Source: Erythroxylum novogranatense
Lineage: Eukaryota > Streptophyta > Magnoliopsida > Malpighiales > Erythroxylaceae
Reading direction: 5' to 3'
NCBI GenBank assembly: GCA_029891385.1
Contig: CM057228.1
Coordinates: 82,510,964-82,574,963, forward strand
Length of the DNA: 64,000 bases
Part shown: piece after piece, positions 35,901 to 48,224 of the stretch
How the letters are laid out: each line of letters starts with the position of its first letter
Position numbering within the stretch: position 1 is the first letter of the stretch
The notes under the pieces: model-generated
What the model was told of the DNA's origin: nothing
The model's input: the letters and a program-made list of their open reading frames with translations, nothing else
Databases searched by the model: none
Position numbers and translations under genes: made by a program

Positions 35901-37252
35901 CACTTCCTTTCATTCCAACACCCTTCCTACATCCATAAGCATCTTATTTGGACACAAAATCAGTTCCTATATCATGTCTACATTCACTAGGCATTCCTAC
36001 CAAAAATTGGCAGCACTAACCTCTTCATTTCCATGCAAGAATAGTCATCAAAATTTAATCCAAGTTCAAGCTCAAACCAATCAAAACCTTGTTCATTCAC
36101 TAACCCTCTTTCATGTCTTACACAAACTTACCCAATAATTCAACCCATATGTTTCATGACCTTCATGCATCATGAATCATAAAGAATTAACAATATGTAC
36201 CAATCAATGCATCTAGCAACTAAGGCATTAAATTCATAATTAAAGCATCATTAAAGCTTAACTAAAACACTCACCAAATCAAGCTCTTCACTTCTTCACT
36301 TCCTTCAATTCTTTCTTTACTACTCTCACTAATTACTTCTAACACCAAGCAAGTGCAAGTTCTCCATGGAAAGAAGGTAGTCTCTTATGGTTTGGAGGGA
36401 GGATTTAATTTGATGAGAGAAAATCGATGGAGATGTTAAAAGGTGTAGGTATTCGGATGAGTTTAAAAACAAGTAAATCCATCAACTTTTTTTATCCCAT
36501 TTCTTCCTCTCTTAGGGCAATAACCGAGAATGCAAAGGATAGAACCAAAACAAGTAATGAGTAGGCATTAAATGGAGGGAAATGGTGGCAAGATAGGATT
36601 TGTCCAACAAGGATTAGAAAAGTCAAAGTAATTTAACTAATAAACCTTAATCAATTAAGCCTAATAAAAACAAAATAACCCAAATCAACTTCAATGACCC
36701 CAATTTAAATCTCAAAATAATATCCCCAATAATACAGTGCCATTAGGTAGAAATTTTCGCTACCAAAAATCGACCGGTTCGCCAATTGGCGATTTATCCG
36801 ATCCGAGAATTTCCCCGAATTATTTTTCTGAGAATTAATGAAATTCCCCAAAATTATAAAAACAGGTAACAGTGCACTCCAAATAATTTTTCAATCACGA
36901 AAATCACCTTTTCTACCCCAAAACAAGTTTAGGCCAGTCACCGGTGATTTTGCCGGTCCGAGAATTTTCTCCAGAAAATTCCAGAAAAATTCTTGAAAAT
37001 CCCTTAAAATAAAAAACGCTTAACAGCGCACTCAGAATAATTTTTCAAATCCCATAACCACGTTAATCACAATAAAATACCGTTAGGCCCAATTACCGGG
37101 AATGTCATGGATGCATTTACCGTAATTCCGTATACACAATTGATACTGTGTATCAATCCTATTATGCATGAACAGTACTAAATATTTCCTATCAATCTCA
37201 TCCTATAGCAATTTTACTATTTTGCCCTTCCAGGAGGGGGTGGGATGTTACA
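32918..37252 (-). repeat. 3' LTR of LARD-like element
   Basis: Pairs with 40714-45035. The left terminus is damaged (AGAACACC where the other has TGTAACACC). It contains CATCATCGATGG near 33320, a palindrome array at 34603-34731 and a body of degenerate repeats about 180 bases apart (34850-35640). ORFs here (for example 33710-34048) lack domains. Confidence 0.9.
34603..34731. repeat. CTCATGAGGCGA/CTCGCGAGGCGA array
   Basis: Short GC-rich near-palindromic words (CTCATGAGGCGAG, CTCGCGAGGCGAG, GGCGACG) repeated about eight times. The matching array in the other LTR is at about 42411-42535 and differs by many small indels. Confidence 0.8.
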
Positions 37253-40200
37253 ATTCTCCCCTCCTTGAAAGAATTTCGTCCTCGAAATTCTCAGTCAACG
37301 GTTCACTATGACAGTAATCACATGATTCTACATATCTCATACACTTTTCCACTTAATAATTCACTTATCGAGTGATCACTATAACCACTCTCAGTCTGTG
37401 GTTCAGTTATTGATTTGGCTAACTCGTACAGTAAATAGATTTGACCAGACTATTAGTTGGCGATCTCATGTTCTTAGCTATCTCACTTGCCATTTCTAGA
37501 ATAGGCACTACCTTTGGTTAGATAGTGACTCGATTCAAGATTTTAAATCTATTCACGATCACATTTTATCCTCTAATACCTTTTTCCCCAGTGCCATAAA
37601 GTCCAATCGTATTCCCTTAAGTACATCTCCATGTGCATGATACCTCTCTTTATCACGTCGGGGACGATTTACATTCCTTTGGTACTCAATACAAGAAACA
37701 TTTAATTCCACTTCACTATAATCGGTAACAATGTACCTTATGCGGTCATTTATCATATGTCATTCACTTTATGTTCAAATTCGATTCTCGTAAGACACCT
37801 CACTATTCTATAGTGTTCACACACTTCATCCGGATATCGCTTTACTCTATCTCATTTGTCCGATCCAATTTCCACTTTAGCTAACCATGCGCCTTCCTAA
37901 GTCACTTTCCTTTTCTCACAATTCCATTATGGTCTTTAACTCTCGGTAGGCCTATGCGGTAAACAGATATATTCTCCAAAGAATCAAAACTCTATAACAA
38001 GAACATAATCAAACCTTTTCTTATTAGACATTCAACCTATAAACACTTGAGCCAAGAATCACTTCATTCTATACCTACAATTACTCAATTTCACTTTTCA
38101 AATATGCTGACTAGAATGTCTAACTTTGACAGTTCACATTCTTGTTCTAATACCTTTTTATCGGGTACACTTACTTCTCCTTCGACTTTTGTTCACTATA
38201 GTTTTCCAATTCCATTTGTATATTCAAACTCTTCATAAGATTTCTCCCCATTTACTTTCTCGCACTCTTAACATTTCTTAACACTATTTTTTTTACAACT
38301 TCAATTTTCGAAACACTTCACAATTTCCCGATATGCTTGACATTCATTGAAAACCCCAATATCTCAGAATTGATCATTCATTGCGGCATTATCGTATTTA
38401 TACCGTCTCTTTCCTCAAATTAACACGGGTATGCTTATAGGAATCTACACCTCAAGGCTTTCAATAATGAGAATGACACTAATACCCTTTTATCACAGTC
38501 GATTCAATTTATTTCATACTTGTTCAACATATTGTCGTAGTTCAATACTCACCGCCCACTTTTCCCAAAGTATGTATATCATCGATGTCGATTCCTCAAT
38601 TAATCTTATCGTTCTTTTCACTTTTCACTTATTCAACACTTCTCAACACATTCTCATCTCTAATCACGCTTACTACCATTGTTTACCTCGCATAATTCCC
38701 TATTAGGGTCTTATTGACGTTATCAGATATCTTTTACCCTTTTCATTGAGTCTACAGAGTGTATCTACAATTTCTTTATGAAGGTGTCACTACATCACCT
38801 CATTGTCGGTTTCCTTTTGACCCTCTTGTCTCTATTCAGCCACTCTTTTCATTTTCTCTTCTCATTTGTTTTCATATCATTCCTATCAACATATGTTAAT
38901 ACCTTGTCATCCATATTTAAACCTCCAAAATTCGGGACTCTTTTATTCTTCGTTTCAAATCTAAATTCCTCAACAGCTTTTACATCATAACCGAGATCGA
39001 TTCACTTCACATTGCAATAGAATCACCTCAATTAAAATCTCACTCATATTGGATACTTTACATTTCATACATACGGTGCGAGATAACCTCAACAATATGA
39101 GCTATGTCCCAATTCACTTGTCCTACTTCTATCCATTTGACCGCTCGTCTTGATACCATCTTTATACGGTTCACGAAAGTCTCATCAACCAATTATTATC
39201 CTTAATTGCTTTTTCAATCCTTCTTTACTATACGTACAATCTCAATCAAGACACTCTTATGTCATCATTTAACAGATCAGAACATTCCTTTCGCGAAGGT
39301 TCCTTGTGCCAGTCACTTAAATACTTTTTTTTTCACACTTATTCTGTAATCTATACCATAATCACTTTTCAGTTCCTCTCATACAGGCACACTCAGTCCA
39401 CCTTTGTCCTACTTTAACCTTTTAAGAACTTCACACTTATAATCACTCTAAACATTTACCGCCTGTTTCTCTATGATTTCCATAGATCAGAACATACATT
39501 TCATTTTCATTAGTCACAATCAACATTACTGTCCAATAGATATCCCTAACAGTAAATCGATTTAAATACAATAACTCTTTTCATACACCACTATTGTGGT
39601 TGATTCATTCTCACCATATCATTTAACTGTATGACTCATTCACATATCCGTTCGTGCGACTTGACCTTGTAAGGTCATATCAACTTGGCTTTATCACTTA
39701 TGATCCTGTTTTTTTTTTTTTTTCTACTTATCTTATATTTTCCTCAAACGATCTATGATCGGTGTTCACGGTCCCCAATACCCGACAAAATCGTTGATAC
39801 CACTCCATTTTATCCCTATCTATAGGCTATCCATTTACCATTTTGTGTCCATGTACACCTAATTTAGAATTTCGATACATCATCGGTAGAATTTATCTGT
39901 CATCTTTTCCTTTATGATTTTATCATACTAATTTCCAACCTCAAGCACCATAATCACCTAACAATTTCAGTCTCAAACTGATGCGGTCTAGATCATAACC
40001 ATTTCCTAATTCATTTCATCTATCCGTACACTTTTACCTCACTCTAATAGGCCTTGAACATCTTACTTTTTCGATTCTTTCAGTTCTCAATAAACCGTTC
40101 TGATTACTCTATTGAGCTTCTTTCCGCTTCGCTATTATCATCTGCCTATAATATTTACTAATCTCCAATTGAATCATGTGAATCAAGATATGCCCGATTG

Positions 40201-40713
40201 GACCATCTACATTTTACTCAATTCAATATTTCCCTTTCATAACATATACAATCGAATCGTAATTACCTAACCATTCCGGCTTTTAATCTCACTTAGATCT
40301 ACTATAACCAATATGCTTCCCATATCTCTAATGGACCTCTCAAGTTCTCAACATCTGCATTTTTCTCGTCACCATAACATTGTCAATTTAATTCGAAATT
40401 CTTAATCGCCTAAGCCAACACACATTCTATTATCACTTATAAGGGTTTCTAACCCAAAGACAATTTCAATCTTCTTATCCATTTTCCTTTATCCTTTCCT
40501 AATTAATTATCCCTTTTAGGATTTTCACTCTAATCCGAATCACTCTTCTCTCACTTAATCACTTGACACTTATGCACCCTTAGGATTTATCCTCGGTGAC
40601 TCGACTAGGGATCGCTACCACGATCTCGCAACGACGCGACTCAAATGCATGAAACCTATGTTCCAAATCGTGCCCGGATATATTACGTACTCATGGGCTC
40701 GATACCACCTAAA
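37253..40713 (-). other. Interior of LARD-like element, no coding domain
   Basis: Minus strand next to the 3' LTR: polypurine tract TCAAGGAGGGGAGAAT (37253-37268), preceded by AATTTCGAGGACGAAATTC (within 37268-37289), also found at the pol end of the Tekay-type element (60339-60357). The remaining 3.4 kb is AT-rich with a pyrimidine-rich plus strand. I looked for gag, RT, RNase H and integrase motifs on both strands and saw none; the longest frames (up to 91 residues) look random. The PBS lies at 40691-40710. Confidence 0.75.
40691..40710 (-). other. Primer-binding site of LARD-like element
   Basis: The minus strand reads AGGTGGTATCGAGCCCATGA just inside the 5' LTR, a variant of the initiator tRNA-Met site TGGTATCAGAGCC. 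Confidence 0.75.
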
Positions 40714-43700
40714 TGTAACACCCCACACCAGTAAGACCCAACCCGATATCGTTGGTGATATCCGAGTCCGTGTCCCACGAGTGGCGTACTACATCGATCA
40801 ATTTAAAATTCAGATACACTTTTTTTTCTTTTGGAGCCATTAACTCCATGTTCACACGGCAAACACGAAGAAGTAAATAAAATCCGTGTTTAATATAAAC
40901 CATTTGATTATTACGGTCATTCAAGATTAATTACAATCACCAATGCGGAAAATATTACTACCACAATACAATTTACTAAGACACTAATGCGAGCGAATCG
41001 ATCCCGATCTCTAACCTTTACTCGTCTACAGTAGATATACTCCCGTGTCAACCGGGGTATTCTTCAGGACCTGAAAAATAAATGCAAATTTTGGGTGAGT
41101 TTTGCGAACTCAGTGAGAAACCATCATCGATGGTTCACTCAATTCATGCATGTTCAAACACTTTACCAATTATCACATACGATCACGATTTACAAAAGTA
41201 ATACCAAATAATACTTACAATCACATTTCACAAATGTAAGGCGAATCGCTTATCATACAATCCACATCAATCATACCATATATGCAATGCACATGAGACC
41301 CTTTCCATTTTCATTATGTTATTATGACCGTGCTTTAAACCGTCCCCATGAATCGGCACATTGCGTTGAGCCGGTGGCTTCAAACATTGGGCTTGAAGCC
41401 ACGATACATCGAGCCCGAGGCTCAAATACGTTGGACTGAGGTCCCGTGCGTTGGTGAAAGCTCTCACATCGTTAGGCGTGATATGCCCCGATCCGGTGGC
41501 TGCTCCGGTCCACAATCGCTTTTATCGATCATGTCCTTATGTATGAATGCATATGTTCTAATTTCCATTTACATTATTGCTATCACTTACATTCAATGCC
41601 ATTTCCTATTTCTTGGACCTTCGGTCCATATTTCAATCATATATTCTTCCAATTTATCATACCATATCGCATTTAAAAGTCACATTCAATGTATCAAGCG
41701 GATAAGTAACACTTCAGATCAATTTCCCCATTCCTCGAACCTTTGGTCCGAGATCTCCCATTCACAAACAAGTTACACACAAATAGCACTTCGTTATCTC
41801 ATTCCCCATATATTTCGCACACCTATGGTCCGAAATCAATCAAAGTCAAATACACATAAACCCTCCATTATCTCCACATGGCATAATAGCAAAATCTTAA
41901 ACACATAAAGGTTGAGGAACCAACTAGGTTACTCACCTATTACTTCCGAGCTAATGCCGGAAAGCCTCTGTGACGTCGGTCAATCGACGCTCCAATTGGG
42001 CCTCTATATGAATCAGAAAAAATACGAGTCACTAAATATGAAATTTGTGCTCATGTTGATGAAATATGCATGTTCATGAATTCCCGGTCCTAATTCAATA
42101 TTTTCCCATAATAAAATTCTATGAAAAATTAGAAATCCATAGGCGCCGACGGTGCATGATTCGGACCTCTATAGGTCCTCAATTAAATAAAACAGTGTTT
42201 ACAAGTTCCAAAATCGATAGGGCTACGTCAAATTCCGTCTAAAATTCCGTTTTCTCAGAAAATGAAATTAAATATTCAATGAATCCGATGCCTCTGGAAT
42301 CAGGTCAATCGGACGTCGACGGAAAGAAATTGACAAAAGAACCATTGTACCATTTAATATCAAAAAATAATAATCAAAAATAAAATAAATATATATATAT
42401 ATATATCGAAACCTGCCTCATGAGGCGAGACGCCGCCCTCAGGCGATTTCACCTTTCTTCGCGAGGCGATCCGTCGCCCTCGCGACGAGACTAATTATCT
42501 CGCCTCGCGAGGCGAGAAGTCGCCATGAGGCGGCGAGTTCCCCGCTTGCCTTTTTTTTTTTTTTCCAAATTTCAATTCCTAATTTCCAACTACTCTAACT
42601 TTTAGCACACAAATCAGAAAATACCCACTATACCTCATTGGAAAGCTTATGAAAAGCTCTACAACTCTCAAGAAGACCATAAAATCAATTCCAACCCTAA
42701 GGGTGTCAAATAAGCCATCAAACCTTCTGCCTTCACAATTTCCCTCAACACAGGGCAGTACATTTGCAATTTCATAACTCACTGATTCCTTAGTAATAAA
42801 TTACCACAAAATATGGTAAACAAGTTCACAATGTCCTCTACAACTTTCATGAACAATCCAAAATCAAATTCTATTTCTAAACCAGTCCATTAATTCATTC
42901 AATGTCACTGTCCTGAAATCCTTCAATATGGGCAGTAACCTTACAAAAGCATAACTTCCAGTATATAAGTCAATAAAATCAGAACTTTATATCCTTGTAA
43001 AGATAACATCATAAACTTCATTTTCATGAAGCACTCAACACCCAATTCGATCTCTAACAATTTCAAAATTGTTATGGAAGTTTCTGTTATCATCAGCCAT
43101 TCATAACCTAATGTAGGATCAGTTTTGAAAATCATATCTCCCAATTCTGACTTCTAAAAATTACATACCAAATATCAATTTCAAGATAATCTCTTCCTCT
43201 ACAACTTTTCAGAAGCTCACTCACACCAATTCAGTCCACATAAAATGTTAAAATTGCCTCCAATCAGTAAACTCACAAAATCACACTTAAGCTAGGTTTC
43301 ATCCAAAATGCTCAAAACCAGTCATTAGTAATCAATTCATATCTCCCAATACACAATTCTAAAAATATCAAGATCAGTAGCAATGGAAATATAATTCAAT
43401 ATGCTACAACTTCCATGAAGATCATTTTCCCTAATTCCATCTAAATTAATTCATAAACATCAACAAAACTCAGATGTCATGGTTGCGGTTACTGTTCACA
43501 GGCAATGGAACAGGAACTTTCCCATTCAAAATTTCACCCTTCTATCATTGGAATTCAACAACACCCATTTCACACTAAATTGAAGCCAACATCCCAAAGT
43601 TTCAGTGGCCACAAACCTTGCCTCATTTGCATAACTACACTATGAGTTATGGTCAAATCAGTGCAATAGGTCAAATATCAATTTTCCAGCTTTACTTCTC

Positions 43701-45035
43701 TATTCACTTCCTTTCATTCCAACACCCTTCCTACATCCATAAGCATCTTATTTGGACACAAAATCAGTTCCTATATCATGTCTACATTCACTAGGCATTC
43801 CTACCAAAAATTGGCAGCACTAACCTCTTCATTTCCATGCAAGAATAGTCATCAAAATTTAATCCAAGTTCAAGCTCAAACCAATCAAAACCTTGTTCAT
43901 TCACTAACCCTCTTTCATGTCTTACACAAACTTACCCAATAATTCAACCCATATGTTTCATGACCTTCATGCATCATGAATCATAAAGAATTAACAATAT
44001 GTACCAATCAATGCATCTAGCAACTAAGGCATTAAATTCATAATTAAAGCATCATTAAAGCTTAACTAAAACACTCACCAAATCAAGCTCTTCACTTCTT
44101 CACTTCCTTCAATTCTTTCTTTACTACTCTCACTAATTACTTCTAACACCAAGCAAGTGCAAGTTCTCCATGGAAAGAAGGTAGTCTCTTATGGTTTGGA
44201 GGGAGGATTTAATTTGATGAGAGAAAATCGATGGAGATGTTAAAAGGTGTAGGTATTGGATGAGTTTAAAACAAGTAAATCCATCAACTTTTTTATCCCA
44301 TTTCTTCCTCTCTTAGGGCAATAACCGAGAATGCAAAGGATAGAACCAAAACAAGTAATGAGTAGGCATTAAATGGAGGAAATGGTGGCAAGATAGGATT
44401 TGTCCAACAAGGATTAGAAAAGTCAAAGTAATTTAACTAATAAACCTTAATCAATTAAGCCTAATAAAACAAATTAACCCAAATCAACTCCAATGACCCC
44501 AATTTAAATCTCAAAATAATATCCCCAATAATACAGTGCCATTAGGTAGAAATTTTAAGCTACCAAAATCGTAATTTAGCGATTGGCGATTTATCCGATC
44601 CGAGAATTTCCCGAATTATTTTTCGAGAATTAATGAAATTCTCCAAAATTATAAAACAGTAATAAGTGCACTCCAAATAATTTTTCAATCACGAAAATCA
44701 CCTTTTCTACCCCAAAACAAGTTTAGGCTACCACCGCGATTTTGCGGTCCGAGAATTTCTCGAAAAATTCGAGAAAAATTCTTAAAATCCTTAAAATAAA
44801 AACGCTAACAAAAAGACTCGAATAATTTTTCAAATCCCATAACCACGTTAATCACAATAAAATACCGTTAGGCCCAATTACCGGAATGTCATGGATGCAT
44901 TTACCGTAATTCAGATACACAATTGATCATCGTGTATCAATCCTATTATCATGAACGAGACTAAATATTTCCTATCAATCTCATCCTATAGCAATTTTAC
45001 TATTTTGCCCTTCCAGGAGGGGGTGGGATGTTACA
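40714..45035 (-). repeat. 5' LTR of LARD-like element
   Basis: On the plus strand begins TGTAACACCCCACACC and ends GGGTGGGATGTTACA. Very similar to 32918-37252; differences are mostly short indels at CAG/CTG/CCGG sites. The ORF at 41348-41908 is LTR sequence without a domain. Confidence 0.9.
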
Positions 45036-46852
45036 TTTTCAGATAAACAAGGAGCAGAAGAATCAAGGAAAGCAACAAATGAGGGGGAGCCTAAACCGAA
45101 GAAATCCTCTATGAAGGAGAGAAGATCACACTCTCAGGAGTCGAAGTCAAGATCTGTTCGATTTTTTGAATCAGGTGACTTAAAGCGGAAAGGGGAACCT
45201 TTGGTGAGTGACATTCATAAGCAAGCAAGAACGTCACCCACAAAGGAAACTGTGCGACAGAAAGAAGTCAGTCCTTCCAGAGATTTAAGCAAACCAAAGC
45301 ATTATGAGCGACGAGATCAAAAGCTACAAAATCATCATCATCGATCCTTGAAAGTTTTAGAAACTCAATCTCAAGGAAATGAAGGAAAAAGGAAAGTAGA
45401 AGAACCTGAGAAGAAGAAAGTTCAATCCAAGAGGTCACCAAGGTTAAAGAAAATGAGTGCAAGAAAAGAAGAAAATCCAACAACAGAGGCAAAGGCTAAG
45501 AAGACAAGGCTAGAAGAAACTGTTGTTGACATTTCTAAACAATCTGCTGCGTGTCTTTGTTAGTCTTTGTTGATCTTCTTGAAGTTAATATGGAAGGCGC
45601 TCTTTGAAGCGATTGTGGAAGCTATTAAGGGTAATATTAAGGATTCTCACAAAATTCTTAATAATCCAATTTTTGAAGAAATAGTTCCTACTACTTTTCA
45701 GTCCACACTTGTCCACAAACAAGTTGCTACACATGTTTTGGGGACGAAGGCTACTTCAAAAGTCGTAAGTGTGATGACTAATGTTCCATCCAAGTATTTA
45801 ACTTTTCAAAGAGAAAGTTGGGAACACAGATTGGTTGTAATAGAGAGAAGAAGACCAAGTCTGTCATCATCCGAGACAAACCAAAGAGATATGTGAAAGC
45901 CTTCTTCAAATCGGTTGAATATGATAATGGCATTTTACATCTGCTTGGATAGGGTTACAAAATTTCTATGATCAATCAAGAGAGTTGGGAGAACCATATC
46001 CACCGAACCATTTGGAGGCGTATCACTTCTTATCCTATCTTGAGCGAAGACAATAATCAAGGTGGTACGATCTTCAACCACCCAATTTTGTTGAACTCAA
46101 TTATGAGAAGCTAAAGTGAAAGTTCAACTGAGCGATATTGGATGACATGTCTCTGCGATCGATTAGAGGCGGTAAAATTGATTGATGCGGCATGTAAGGA
46201 GAAAAGGAGTGGTAAGTCTATCTGCATGTATCAAGATCCGGACCAAGTCTAACTAAGGCAACAGCAGATGATCCACGAGGAGGCAATATCGAATGGGTCA
46301 AGATTGTTACATTACGATTGGCAACTCAGAATGTTGTTTTACTATAATACAGAACATTCTACGAAATCGACCTCTGTGGGAGATCACTTCAATTGCAGAA
46401 GCTATGCCATGGTTCGGACGCACTTTTCAACGAATAAGAGATTCCTATGATCTTGATATCAATGAACAAGTCAGATTTGTTCCTCCTCCTCTTCGCAAAT
46501 CATTGAACCAAATGTCTTTAACAAGGAAGCTTATACAACAACGGTGGCTATCGTTGAAAAGCAAGTTGTTAACACGGTACCCTCATTGCAGATGAATCAT
46601 CAACTCTAAAGAAGCATGTTCAGAAGCTTGATAAAGATATGAAGAAGATTAAGAAGATGCTGAAAAAGTTGGTGAAGCAGATTGGAAAATAATTTTTTGA
46701 TCAATAACAAATAGGGGGAGAAGGGAGAAGGAAGAGAGAAGGGAGAAGGAAGAAATCAATTTGGAAGGATGAAGATATTTTTTCTCAATACTTCTGTATA
46801 ATTCACAAGTATATGATACTTTTCATATTTCTCACAAGTATTTGTTATTATC

Positions 46853-46866
46853 AAAAAGGGGGAGAA
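46853..46866 (+). other. Copia polypurine tract
   Basis: AAAAAGGGGGAGAA directly before the 3' LTR. A second GGGGGAG tract lies at about 46712-46718. Confidence 0.85.
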
Positions 46867-47878
46867 TGTTAAGTCAAACCAGACTTCACGTATTAAATAA
46901 TTTTGATAATAAACAAAGAGAAATATACGAAAGAAAAGAAGACGATACAAAAGCGATTTAAGAAAAGCGACAAGAAAAGCGAGCGAAAGAAAAAGCATTT
47001 AAAAAAAGATGATTAAGCTTTACGAAGACAAAAAGCAGACGATACAAAAAGCAGACGGAAGCTTTACGAAGACAAAAGCGAGCGATACAAAAGCGATTTA
47101 AGCTTTACGAAGACAAAAGCGAGCGATACAAAAGCGATTTAAGCTTTACGAAGACAAAAGCGATTTATACAAAAGCGATTAAGCTTTACGAAGATAAAAG
47201 CGACGATGCGAAAATAAGACGGAAGAAAGAAACATCGATTTAAGACGGTTCTGAGCTAAACCAATAACTGCTTTTAAAGATTCAAGAAGCGAGATAGTCA
47301 AGAAAGCAGTTGAAGTTCCACTATAAATAAGAGTCGAGAATGAAGAAGAAATAACTTTTGGAAAAAGTTAATGAAACTCTGTGTATTCAATATCATCTAT
47401 CCGAGAGAAAATTGCGAACTATTTTCGAGTGTATATTGTGAAGAGCAACTCTTTTGTAAAAGCTCTTTATCGCTTTTCATTTTGAAAAAGTGCTACTGAG
47501 ATAACTGAAGAGGCTAAGAGTAAAAGAATACTTCTGTTAAGAGACTGAAGAGGCTCGGTCTAAAGAATACTTGTAATCGGTTTGGAGATAGTGAAAATCT
47601 CGTAAAATATATCGAGGATCGGGCGTAGCCCACGGTTTGGGGTGAACCAGGATAAAATTGCTGTGTTTCTCTCTCTAACTCTTATTGTTCTTAAATCGTA
47701 GTTTTCATTATTAACAAAGTTTTTCAAACTAGTTAAGAATTGATTTAAGATAAGTTTTCTGAAAGAACAAGCAATTGTTATTGAAGGGATTAAAGAAAAG
47801 TTTATCACAATTCAACCCCCCCTTCTTGTGTATCTTGGTCATATTATTACTCAATATATTAACGTGTGATTTACTTAA
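46867..47878 (+). repeat. Copia 3' LTR
   Basis: 1012 bp, pairs with 16514-17540, with five U3 repeats and a TATA box at 47322. It ends CTTAA where the 5' copy ends CTTCA, then TSD AAACC. Confidence 0.92.
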
Positions 47879-48224
47879 AAACCTTCCAAGAAAGTCCGTT
47901 TAATAGACATCCATGTCCGTCTAACGAACATAGGCATAGCAAAGGGTCCTTTTGACCTGGGAAGGTCCGTTTAACGAACTCCCATATACCGGTTCGTATA
48001 GGTCATGTATAAGGTATCCAACGCAACGCTTTCTTAAGATAATTATTCCCAGATGTCGGACACTTGTAATACTATTCGATTTCATTTCATTTGTATTCGA
48101 CCCTATTAGCTTCGCATTCGTCTCGTTTCATTCATTTTGGTTTTCGATTTTCATTTCGCTTCAAGAGTGGTTATGAGTGTTCAGTGTAAGAAGTTGGGTT
48201 CCGGAAACGGGATCCAACAGTAGG

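Larger units (their letters stand above)
32918..45035 (-). mobile_element. LARD-like non-coding Gypsy derivative, TSD TTTTC
   Basis: Minus-strand element with LTRs 32918-37252 (3') and 40714-45035 (5'), about 4.33 kb each, TSD TTTTC at 32913-32917 and 45036-45040, and an interior of 3461 bp. The interior has a PBS and polypurine tract, and next to the latter a 22-base match to the 3' end of Tekay-type pol. No other coding domain is visible. LTR and interior lengths match those published for LARDs (large retrotransposon derivatives). The LTRs are nearly identical, so this is among the younger insertions. It depends on another Gypsy for replication. Confidence 0.85.
32216..46692 (+). pseudogene. 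Copia third ORF, split by the LARD-like element
   Basis: Starts at ATG 32216. The part before the insertion shows EQVYLNEIYEFWKHTKSVDN, a KELLERVT motif and, after frameshifts, TILIYQYMVKSI and AKMGARFS. The LARD-like element is inserted at 32918; the frame resumes at 45041 in the same phase after one TSD. The second part (ORF 45111-45563) is Lys/Arg/Ser-rich with coiled-coil character, further frames follow at 45567-45896 and 46293-46595, and the end is a Lys-rich helix (MKKIKKMLKKLVKQIGK, stop 46690-46692). SIRE/Maximus elements carry such an ORF, sometimes called env-like; I see no signal peptide or membrane segment. Function unknown. Frameshifted. Confidence 0.7.
16514..47878 (+). mobile_element. 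Copia retrotransposon with third ORF (SIRE/Maximus-like)
   Basis: LTRs of about 1 kb at 16514-17540 and 46867-47878 with TSD AAACC at 16509-16513 and 47879-47883. Order: LTR, PBS, gag, protease, integrase, RT, RNase H, an extra ORF, polypurine tract, LTR. Integrase before RT is diagnostic of Copia; the extra 3' ORF points to the SIRE/Maximus lineage (inference). Without the two nested elements it is about 9.6 kb. All coding regions carry frameshifts, some possibly sequencing errors. It lies within LTR B. Confidence 0.9.
10725..48219 (-). mobile_element. LTR B: Gypsy LTR with long inverted ends, TSD GTAGG
   Basis: Flanked by a perfect TSD, GTAGG at 10720-10724 and 48220-48224. Remaining pieces are 10725-10958, 13168-16513 and 47884-48219, about 3.9 kb in total. 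The body is colinear with LTR A in reverse: the GTCCGTTT palindromes, TATA site (15472), hairpin block (14445-14560) and a CACCCCCC/CTCCTGCTC block (about 14090-14150). Its two ends are inverted copies of each other, perfect for 27 bp and imperfect for some 200 bp, which LTR A does not show. I read it as a solo LTR or LTR-derived unit. It hosts the Athila-like solo LTR and the Copia element. Confidence 0.8.

Noticed and set aside
37559..37756. 65-residue minus-strand frame in the LARD-like interior as a pol remnant.
   Set aside because: Contains no RT, RNase H, integrase or chromodomain motif that I can recognise; only the last 22 bases near the polypurine tract match pol.
41348..41908. 186-residue ORF in the right LARD-like LTR.
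   Set aside because: Pure LTR sequence; the paired LTR does not keep the frame and no family is recognisable.
45111..45563. A 150-residue Lys/Arg/Ser-rich ORF that looks like a nuclear or SR-type host protein.
   Set aside because: It lies in phase with the Copia third ORF across the LARD-like insertion and ends in the same element; composition alone is not evidence for a host gene.
10725..48219. LTR B as a DNA transposon (MITE or MULE) because of its long inverted ends.
   Set aside because: Its body is colinear with solo LTR A and shares a block with a coding Gypsy LTR, the ends are TG..CA, and the TSD is 5 bp, all as in LTR elements.
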